Shown: one piece after another, positions 1-5,049 of the stretch
Numbering within the stretch: the first letter of the stretch is position 1
Layout: each line of letters opens with the position of its first letter
NCBI GenBank assembly: GCA_003560215.1
Contig: PWIY01000262.1
Coordinates: forward strand, 1 to 5,049
Origin: Bacteroidales bacterium
GTDB lineage: Bacteria > Bacteroidota > Bacteroidia > Bacteroidales > UBA7960
Reading direction: 5' to 3'
DNA length: 5,049 bases
Notes under the pieces: generated by a model
The model's database searches: none
Told to the model about the DNA's origin: nothing
The model's input: the letters and a program-made list of their open reading frames with translations, nothing else
Translations under genes and position numbers: made by a program

Positions 1-522
1 GCTCATGAGTTTACCGACAATATTGCTCCGGCCAAGAACCACGCAATTCTTTCCGCTTGTTTCGATGCCGCTGCGTTTGATCATCTCCATGATGCCGTTG
101 GGCGTGGCAGGAATATATGCGGGAAGACCGAGCATCATTCTCCCGGCATTGACCGGATGGAATCCGTCCACGTCTTTTTCAGGAGCCACATGCTGAATGA
201 CCTTCTGGGTATCAATGTGCGGAGGGAGTGGCAACTGCACGATCAGACCATCTACCTCAGGGTCTTTATTGATGAATTCGATGGCCTCCAGCAACTCCGA
301 TTCTGTTACATCAGAATCAAAGCGATAGGTCGAGGAATCAAACCCCACCTCCTTGCAGGATTTGCTTTTATTGTTTACGTAGGTTTCACTTGCCGGATCT
401 TCTCCCACAAGGATCGCAGCCAGGTGGGGAACCTTGCCTCCCTTGTCCCTGATTTGCTTAACCTCTTCAGCAATTTCTTGCTTGATCGCTCTGGAAATCT
501 CTTTTCCGCTAATAAGCTCCAT
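1..522 (-). CDS. folD: Bifunctional methylenetetrahydrofolate dehydrogenase / methenyltetrahydrofolate cyclohydrolase FolD, 3' end cut off by window edge
   Basis: FolD interconverts 5,10-methylene-, 5,10-methenyl- and 10-formyl-tetrahydrofolate in the cytoplasm using NADP(H), supplying one-carbon units for purines and formyl-methionine. The 174 residues present start MELISGKEIS and hold the catalytic domain. The family Tyr-x-x-x-Lys motif is at Y48/K52 (in ETYVNNKSK). VQLPLPP at 95-101 supplies the conserved Gln (Q96), and KDVDGFHP at 116-123 supplies the conserved Asp (D119). The nucleotide-binding motif VVLGRSNIVGK is at 161-171. The family is usually about 285-295 residues, so roughly 115 C-terminal residues lie outside the window and nothing suggests the gene is broken. 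I chose the ATG at 522-520 because it puts the first beta strand where the family has it. An in-frame ATG at 558-556 would add 12 residues and seems less likely. It lies 126 bp downstream of ffh on the same strand, so read-through from ffh is plausible. No Shine-Dalgarno is visible. Confidence 0.97.
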   Translation of the reverse strand, partial: MELISGKEISRAIKQEIAEEVKQIRDKGGKVPHLAAILVGEDPASETYVNNKSKSCKEVGFDSSTYRFDSDVTESELLEAIEFINKDPEVDGLIVQLPLPPHIDTQKVIQHVAPEKDVDGFHPVNAGRMMLGLPAYIPATPNGIMEMIKRSGIETSGKNCVVLGRSNIVGKLMS

Positions 523-648
523 AAATAGGGTTGTTTTATTGGTTTCACCGGCCAACATACAGGCCTGATCATTATACTGCCGGATCATGAATGCCGGACA
601 AAGGAGAGCATGGCCCGGCACACGGCCAGGTTTGAAGCTGTCTCTTGA
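523..648 (-). other. ffh-folD intergenic spacer
   Basis: This is a 126-bp gap between the ffh stop and the folD start. Read on the minus strand it has no TAnnTTTG match and no stem followed by a T run, so I see neither a clear Bacteroidota promoter nor an intrinsic terminator. A TATAAT hexamer occurs at 576-571 with a TTTG about 22 bases upstream of it, which could be a weak folD promoter, but it is a poor fit to the Bacteroidota consensus. A 5-bp TGGCC/GGCCA dyad at 611-628 lacks a T tract. Co-transcription with ffh is the simplest reading, and a separate folD promoter cannot be excluded. Confidence 0.4.
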
Positions 649-1989
649 TTACCTTCTCATCCCCTGCATATTCCGCATCATGTTGGCCATTTTTCCCTTG
701 CCTCCCGACCGCATGGTACGCATCATTTTGCGCATATCTTCAAATTGCTTCAGGAGTTTATTGACCTCCTGAATATCTGTTCCCGCACCCCGTGCAATTC
801 TTTTTCGCCGGCTTCCGTTCATAATGGCCGGGTTTTCACGTTCGGCCGGGGTCATGGAATAAATAATGGCCTCCACTCCCTTGAAGGCGTCATCCTCCAG
901 GTCCACATCCTTGATTGCCTTGCCCATGCCGGGGATCATCCCCATCAAATCCTTCACATTACCCATCTTTTTGATCTGCTGAAGCTGGGAGAGAAAATCA
1001 TTGAAGTCGAACTGATTCTTTGCAATCTTCTTCTGCAGCTTTTGGGCTTCCTGCTCGTCGTATTGTTCCTGGGCTTTCTCCACAAGGGATACGATGTCTC
1101 CCATGCCCAGGATCCGGTCAGCCATCCGACGCGGGTGGAACACGTCTATGGCATCCACTTTTTCACCGATACCCACAAACTTAATGGGTTTATTCACCAC
1201 AGAACGGATCGTCAGTGCAGCCCCGCCACGGGTATCACCATCAAGTTTCGTCAGCACCACCCCTTCGTAGTCAAGCCGCTCATTAAAAGCTTTGGCAGTG
1301 TTCACGGCATCCTGACCAGTCATGGCATCAACCACAAAGAGCGTTTCCTGGGGGTTCAGGGCTTTTTTCAGTGAAGAGATCTCATTCATCATTTCCTGAT
1401 CGATGGCCAGCCGGCCGGCCGTATCCACAACCACCACCTGGTGCCCCATCGTTTTGGCATGGTTGACAGATCGTTTGGCAATGGCCACCGGATCCTTCAC
1501 ACCATCTTCGGTATACACTTCAACATCAATCTGCTCCCCGAGTACCTTCAGCTGATCGATTGCCGCAGGCCGGTAAACGTCACCGGCTGTCAGCAGTACC
1601 TTTTTGCTCTTTTTCCCCTTCAGGAAGTTGGCCAGCTTGGCCGAAAAAGTTGTTTTACCACTACCCTGCAAGCCGGCAACCAGTATAATGGCGGGGTTCC
1701 CCTTCAGGTTTATTTCCTCGTGGGTGGTGCCCATCAGTTCGGTCAGCTCCTCATGAACCACCTTCACCATAAGCTGCCCGGGAGAGACCGATGTGAGCAC
1801 ATCACGGCCCATGGCCTTCTCCTTGATTCTTTCAGTAAAGTTTTTGGCAATTTTATAGTTGACGTCGGCATCCACCAGTGCACGGCGAACATCTTTCAGG
1901 GATTCAGCCACATTGACCTCAGTAATGTGCCCCTGCCCCTTGATCACTTTAAACGCCTTATCTAACTTATCATTAAGATTTTCAAACAT
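649..1989 (-). CDS. ffh: Signal recognition particle protein Ffh (SRP54 GTPase)
   Basis: Ffh binds 4.5S SRP RNA and the signal sequences of nascent membrane proteins at the ribosome, then docks with FtsY at the inner membrane through paired GTPases. The 446 residues match the usual bacterial length and all three domains are present. The helical N domain spans about 1-95 and the G domain about 96-297. The P loop is GLQGSGKTT at 106-114, the insertion-box region starts GDVYRPAAIDQL at 136-147, G3 is DTAGR at 189-193, and G4 TKLDGDTRGG is at 247-256. A GIGEKVDAIDVFHPRRMADR block at 273-292 leads into the M domain (about 298-446). The M domain carries the SRP-RNA-binding signature SRRKRIARGAGT at 393-404 and a Met-rich C-terminus (the signal-sequence groove). 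The stop is TAA at 651-649. The start at 1989 follows a good promoter by about 20 bases. It is first in a probable ffh-folD unit. Confidence 0.98.
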   Translation of the reverse strand: MFENLNDKLDKAFKVIKGQGHITEVNVAESLKDVRRALVDADVNYKIAKNFTERIKEKAMGRDVLTSVSPGQLMVKVVHEELTELMGTTHEEINLKGNPAIILVAGLQGSGKTTFSAKLANFLKGKKSKKVLLTAGDVYRPAAIDQLKVLGEQIDVEVYTEDGVKDPVAIAKRSVNHAKTMGHQVVVVDTAGRLAIDQEMMNEISSLKKALNPQETLFVVDAMTGQDAVNTAKAFNERLDYEGVVLTKLDGDTRGGAALTIRSVVNKPIKFVGIGEKVDAIDVFHPRRMADRILGMGDIVSLVEKAQEQYDEQEAQKLQKKIAKNQFDFNDFLSQLQQIKKMGNVKDLMGMIPGMGKAIKDVDLEDDAFKGVEAIIYSMTPAERENPAIMNGSRRKRIARGAGTDIQEVNKLLKQFEDMRKMMRTMRSGGKGKMANMMRNMQGMRR

Positions 1990-1998
1990 ATCCGTCTG

Positions 1999-2017
1999 TA
2001 ATTTTTGTGCAAAATTA
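1999..2017. repeat. Inverted repeat overlapping the ffh -7 box
   Basis: There is a perfect 7-bp inverted repeat, TAATTTT at 1999-2005 and AAAATTA at 2011-2017, separated by 5 bases. One arm is most of the ffh -7 element. The arms are AT-rich, so chance is a real possibility. The position over the promoter core would suit an operator, or the symmetry may simply come from two opposed promoter-like sequences. Confidence 0.4.
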
Positions 2018-2040
2018 CCAATTATTCTCCTATTCTCACA
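2010..2040 (-). promoter_or_regulatory. Bacteroidota-type promoter for ffh
   Basis: On the minus strand a perfect match to the Bacteroidota -7 consensus TAnnTTTG (read as TAATTTTG, 2017 to 2010) lies 20 bases before the ffh ATG. A TGTG at 2040-2037, one mismatch from the -33 TTTG element, is separated from it by 19 bases, within the spacing reported for this sigma-factor class. The implied transcription start near 2004 gives a leader of about 15 nt. The match is sequence-based and no transcript evidence is available. Confidence 0.65.
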
Positions 2041-2075
2041 TATAAATTACCTCGCCTGCATTCTTTGTTTTTTCT

Positions 2076-2083
2076 TACCTTTG
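2076..2083 (+). promoter_or_regulatory. Candidate -7 element of a promoter for the TPR-comA-popT unit
   Basis: TACCTTTG matches the Bacteroidota -7 consensus TAnnTTTG exactly on the plus strand, 66 bases before the chosen ATG of the TPR gene. I see no good TTTG-like -33 element at the usual 19-21 base spacing, so the promoter is only half supported. If it is used, transcription would begin near 2089 and leave a leader of about 60 nt containing a 10-bp palindrome (TGTGCGCACA, 2116-2125). This site helps decide the gene start, because all in-frame upstream ATGs lie before it. Confidence 0.5.
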
Positions 2084-2149
2084 CATTGGTGGGAGAATCC
2101 TGTCGCGTTACTCCGTGTGCGCACAATCAATGTCGTCCTCCATAACACT

Positions 2150-3547
2150 ATGAAAAGAGAAACGGAAGATCTGTTCAATACCCCCTGGCAGGTTCAAAGA
2201 TATGAAGACCTTACCGGCCGGGATTCGTCCATTTATTTTGATGTGGACGACTTTGAGGAGATCATCGAATATTATCTCCTCAACGGTGAATACAGGAAGG
2301 CGCAGCAGGTTGCCGAATATGCAGGCTCAGTGCACCCTTCATCCATCCCCCTTATGCTGAAGAAAGCCCAGTTGCTGGCTTCTTTCAACAAAGAAAACCA
2401 CGCCCTGGAACTTCTGACCCGGGTAGAAGACCTTGACCCAACCAATCACGACATTTTCCTCACCAAAGGGGCCATTTACTCACAGATGATGAACTATGAA
2501 AAAGCCATCGAAGAGTACAACAAGGCCGTTTATGGTGCGGATGAACCGGATTTCGTCTATTGCAACATTGCCTTCGAATATGAGAATATGGGCAATTTTG
2601 ACAAAACCATTGAGTACCTGAACAAGGCCCTGGAGGTCAACCCCGATAACGACCTTGCCATTTATGAGGCAGCCTACTGTTTTGACCTGCTTTCCCTCAC
2701 CGAAGAAGGGATCTCCTTTTTCAGACGACTGATCGAAAGAAATCCATACAGCACAGAGGCCTGGTTCAACCTGGGTGTTTCCTACATCAATGCAGGGTTG
2801 TATGAAAAAGCCCTGGATGCCCTTGAATACTCCCTGGCCATTGATGATGACCATGAACATTCATGGTTTCACAAGGGTTACACCCTCAGTCTTCTCAACA
2901 GACACGCCGAAGCCATTGCGGCTTACAGGGAGTCCATGGCCGAAGACGAATCCGATGCCATGAAGTTTTATTACATCGGCGAGTGTCATGAAAAACTGGA
3001 GGATTTTCACGAGGCAAAAAATTACTACCTGAAATGTACCAGGCTGGATCCCGAACTGGCCGACGCCTGGGTGGGCATATCCATTTGCGAAATGGAAACC
3101 GGGGAAACGGGAAGGGCCGTTAACTTTTTGGAGAAAGCCCTTGGTCTTGATCCTGAAAACGTCAGTTATCTTTGCCTTCTGGGAAACTCGCATTTCCTGA
3201 ATAAAGAATTTGAAAAGGGTTGTGCCGCTTACGAAAAAGCTCTGGGCATTGAACCAAACGATGAGGAAACCTGGCTGGAATACGCCGAAGCACTCATAAA
3301 AACAGGAGACACAGCCGAAGCACTCAAAGTCGCCCAAAGGGCCGTTGAAAGCCTTCCGGGAAAAAACGGACTGCTCTATCTCACCGCAGCGCTGCTTTTT
3401 GCAAGTGGCAAAGCCCAGGAAGGCAACGTCTGTCTGGAAGAAGCCCACCAAAATGACCCGAACGGATTGGCCCTGCTGATGAAGCGCTTTCCCGAACTCT
3501 GCGGTCATCCCGATTTTACGGATGCGGCAGGCAACCTCTGTATTTAA
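2150..3547 (+). CDS. Cytoplasmic tetratricopeptide repeat (TPR) protein
   Basis: This 465-residue protein is nearly all TPR, a helix-turn-helix repeat that builds a superhelical surface for binding proteins. After an acidic, aromatic N-terminal segment (1-33) I count about twelve consecutive 34-residue units from 34 to 440, best preserved at 136-168, 203-236, 271-304, 305-338 and 339-372. They show typical signatures such as the W-x-x-x-G positions, A at position 20 and DP or NP at the unit ends. A 25-residue tail follows. No signal peptide, lipobox, membrane segment or enzyme domain is visible, so it probably acts as a cytoplasmic scaffold or adaptor; the partner is unknown. I chose the ATG at 2150. 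The frame stays open back to 1859, but that extension overlaps ffh, lies upstream of the candidate promoter and is hydrophobic and unlike TPR. No Shine-Dalgarno precedes it. It is first in an operon-like run, 39 bp before comA. Confidence 0.93.
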   Translation: MKRETEDLFNTPWQVQRYEDLTGRDSSIYFDVDDFEEIIEYYLLNGEYRKAQQVAEYAGSVHPSSIPLMLKKAQLLASFNKENHALELLTRVEDLDPTNHDIFLTKGAIYSQMMNYEKAIEEYNKAVYGADEPDFVYCNIAFEYENMGNFDKTIEYLNKALEVNPDNDLAIYEAAYCFDLLSLTEEGISFFRRLIERNPYSTEAWFNLGVSYINAGLYEKALDALEYSLAIDDDHEHSWFHKGYTLSLLNRHAEAIAAYRESMAEDESDAMKFYYIGECHEKLEDFHEAKNYYLKCTRLDPELADAWVGISICEMETGETGRAVNFLEKALGLDPENVSYLCLLGNSHFLNKEFEKGCAAYEKALGIEPNDEETWLEYAEALIKTGDTAEALKVAQRAVESLPGKNGLLYLTAALLFASGKAQEGNVCLEEAHQNDPNGLALLMKRFPELCGHPDFTDAAGNLCI

Positions 3548-3586
3548 TCATATTTTCCTGCTTCCACAAATTAAATTTTCTTTGCT

Positions 3587-4360
3587 ATGATCAGACTATT
3601 ACCTGAAAGAAAAGAAAAGCCCAGGCATTCGGGCGTTACCATGGTAATGGACAAAGGGCTGGGGCTGCGCCAGGCCCAGGATCTGGTTGAAACATCCGGC
3701 CACCTCATTGATTTCATCAAGCTCGGGTTTGGCACCTCTCTGGTAACCAGACAAGCCAAGGACAAGGCATGGCTTTACCGTGAGCATGACATCAAGGTTT
3801 TTGTGGGGGGTACATTGTTTGAGGCCTTTATGGTGCGCGACCAGCTTGATGAATACATTGCCTACATTGAAGAGCTGGGTTGCGATGCTGTAGAGATATC
3901 TGACGGGTGTATCAGGATGGATCATGAGGAAAAATGCAACATCATCCGTCAGCTTACAGAGGATTACACTGTTGTTTCAGAAGTAGGTGCCAAAGATGAC
4001 GACGTGGTGCTGGCTGCAGGCGACTGGGTGGAAGCAATGAACAAGGAACTGGAAGCAGGCAGTAGTTTCGTGATCGGAGAGGCACGTGAAACGGGAACCG
4101 TTGGCTTGTATGATAAAGACGGGTGTGCCGATGAAGCTTTGATCCAGGAGATTCTGGCACGGGTGCCTGGCGAAAAAGTAATCTGGGAAGCCCCGAAAAA
4201 GCACCAGCAGACCTGCTTTATCCGTTTGCTCGGTGCAGATGTGAACCTGGGCAATATTGCACCAGCTGAAATAGCTTCACTGGAGACCCTCCGTCTCGGA
4301 CTGAGGGCAGATACATTTTTCGATTTTCTTCCCGATCACCTCAAAGAACGCAAGCTCTGA
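3587..4360 (+). CDS. comA: Phosphosulfolactate synthase family protein (ComA-like)
   Basis: Characterised ComA proteins add sulfite to phosphoenolpyruvate, giving (R)-2-phospho-3-sulfolactate, the first step of coenzyme M synthesis in methanogens. They are cytoplasmic Mg-dependent TIM barrels. The 257 residues match the family length (about 250) and, from memory of archaeal ComA, keep its conserved blocks in order: VMDKGL at 20-25, DFIKLGFGTS at 42-51, KVFVGGTLFE at 70-79, AVEISDG at 101-107, SEVG at 131-134, EARETGTVGLYDKDG at 165-179, WEAPKKHQQ at 200-208, VNLGNIA at 219-225 and SLETLRLGLRADTF at 231-244. No key block is missing, so it is probably catalytically active. The physiological product in this organism is uncertain, since no other coenzyme M gene is visible; a sulfolactate or other sulfonate route is inference. 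The ATG follows an AT-rich 39-bp gap with no Shine-Dalgarno, and the stop is 5 bp before the DUF368 gene. Confidence 0.9.
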   Translation: MIRLLPERKEKPRHSGVTMVMDKGLGLRQAQDLVETSGHLIDFIKLGFGTSLVTRQAKDKAWLYREHDIKVFVGGTLFEAFMVRDQLDEYIAYIEELGCDAVEISDGCIRMDHEEKCNIIRQLTEDYTVVSEVGAKDDDVVLAAGDWVEAMNKELEAGSSFVIGEARETGTVGLYDKDGCADEALIQEILARVPGEKVIWEAPKKHQQTCFIRLLGADVNLGNIAPAEIASLETLRLGLRADTFFDFLPDHLKERKL

Positions 4361-4365
4361 ATCCC

Positions 4366-5049
4366 ATGGGTCGAACTACCGGAGCTTACCTTTTGCTGAT
4401 TCTCAGAGGCATGGCCATGGGGGCCGTGGATGTGGTACCGGGCATGTCAGGCGGAACCATCGCACTGATTACCGGCATATACAAAGAACTGATATTCAGC
4501 ATCAAATCCATCAACCCCGGCTTGCTTCACACCCTCCGAAAAAAAGGCGTTGCAGCTGCCTGGCAACAAATGAACGGCAACTTCCTTTTAGCCGTAGTTA
4601 CCGGAATTCTGATCAGTATTTTTTCATTGGCCAAAGTAGTTTCGTGGCTGCTGGCCAATCACCCCATGATGGTCTGGTCCTTTTTTTTCGGGCTGATTAC
4701 CGGAAGTGCGGTCTATGTCATTCTTCGCATGGAGCGTTATAACCTGCGCGGTCTGCTCTTTTTCCTTTCAGGAAGCTTCATTGCCTACTACCTGACCATT
4801 GCCACACCTGCCACCACCCCGGAGCAACTCTGGTTTATTTTTATTGCGGGCAGCATAGCCTTCTGTGCACTGATACTCCCGGGTCTGTCGGGTGCATTTA
4901 TCCTAATTTTCCTGGGAAAATATGAGTATATGCTCAACGCATTGATTGATCTAAACCTGAAAGTGATCGCCGTATTCACCATTGGCGGAATCGCAGGGGT
5001 GCTGGTTTTTTCCAATGTGATCGGATGGTTGTTCAAAAAGCATCCCAAC
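4366..5049 (+). CDS. popT: DUF368 / PopT-family polyprenyl-phosphate transporter, 3' end cut off by window edge
   Basis: DUF368 proteins are polytopic inner-membrane proteins. Members in other bacteria have been shown to return undecaprenyl phosphate, the lipid carrier for peptidoglycan and surface glycans, across the cytoplasmic membrane. The 228 residues present open with the family hallmark RGMAMGAVDVVPGMSGGT (14-31). A second related motif, ALILPGLSGAFILIFLG (168-184), fits the internal duplication expected of re-entrant transporter folds. Hydrophobic segments lie at about 8-38, 73-97, 101-120, 130-147, 156-184 and 200-223. The family usually has about 270-310 residues, so some 50-80 are outside the window, and the frame is open to the last base. 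The ATG at 4366 puts the hallmark about 14 residues from the N-terminus, as usual. It begins 5 bp after the ComA stop, so translational coupling is likely. The name popT is by family only; the substrate here is inferred. Confidence 0.92.
   Translation, partial: MGRTTGAYLLLILRGMAMGAVDVVPGMSGGTIALITGIYKELIFSIKSINPGLLHTLRKKGVAAAWQQMNGNFLLAVVTGILISIFSLAKVVSWLLANHPMMVWSFFFGLITGSAVYVILRMERYNLRGLLFFLSGSFIAYYLTIATPATTPEQLWFIFIAGSIAFCALILPGLSGAFILIFLGKYEYMLNALIDLNLKVIAVFTIGGIAGVLVFSNVIGWLFKKHPN

Noticed and set aside
611..628. TGGCC/GGCCA dyad after ffh as a terminator
   Set aside because: The stem is only 5 bp and no T tract follows on the minus strand.
745..1374. Plus-strand open frame of 209 codons
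   Set aside because: It lies wholly antisense to the conserved ffh coding sequence, is rich in His, Phe and Leu as expected of an antisense shadow, and shows no domain I recognise.
2116..2125. 10-bp palindrome TGTGCGCACA in the TPR gene leader
   Set aside because: A perfect 10-bp palindrome is expected about five times by chance in a window this size, and it has no T run to act as a terminator.
1859..2149. In-frame N-terminal extension of the TPR gene back to an ATG at 1859
   Set aside because: It overlaps the 5' end of ffh in antisense, lies mostly upstream of the candidate -7 box, and encodes a hydrophobic Cys-rich stretch unlike the TPR protein. The ATG at 2150 gives a sensible N-terminus.
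2861..3508. Minus-strand open frame of 215 codons
   Set aside because: It is antisense to the TPR repeats. Its Phe/Gly/Gln-rich composition follows from the opposite strand and no family is recognisable.
3572..3579. TAAATTTT before comA as a separate promoter
   Set aside because: It misses the final G of the consensus, has no -33 partner at the right spacing, and would put the transcription start almost on the ATG. Read-through from the TPR gene is simpler.
4788..5048. Minus-strand open frame at the right edge
   Set aside because: It is antisense to the DUF368 gene, whose hallmark motifs and open frame to the edge make the plus strand the coding one.

Overview
The window looks like ordinary chromosomal DNA from a member of the Bacteroidota, most likely class Bacteroidia. 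Three things point there. The intergenic region holds two matches to the Bacteroidota -7 promoter element (TAnnTTTG), one on each strand. None of the five start codons has a convincing Shine-Dalgarno sequence. The proteins also read like Bacteroidota versions of their families. I see no mobile element, CRISPR array, rRNA or tRNA, and nothing suggesting recent transfer. The DNA is densely coding with moderate GC.

Layout: two divergent transcription units share one 160-bp intergenic region (1990-2149). The left unit is on the minus strand. It contains ffh (649-1989, complete), the protein and GTPase subunit of the signal recognition particle, followed after 126 bp by folD (1-522), which runs off the left edge after 174 residues. 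The right unit is on the plus strand. It contains a cytoplasmic protein of about twelve tetratricopeptide repeats (2150-3547), then after 39 bp a ComA-family phosphosulfolactate synthase (3587-4360), then after only 5 bp a DUF368 membrane protein of the PopT polyprenyl-phosphate transporter family (4366-5049), which runs off the right edge after 228 residues.

How the genes work together: the left unit is housekeeping (co-translational membrane targeting and one-carbon folate metabolism), with no functional link beyond adjacency. The right unit is the more interesting one. A ComA-type enzyme, known from methanogen coenzyme M synthesis (phosphoenolpyruvate plus sulfite), sits almost directly against a putative undecaprenyl-phosphate flippase, with a TPR protein upstream. 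No other coenzyme M genes are visible. A sulfonate or envelope-linked role is possible but is inference. I found no clearly new system here. The best lead is the TPR-ComA-DUF368 cluster.
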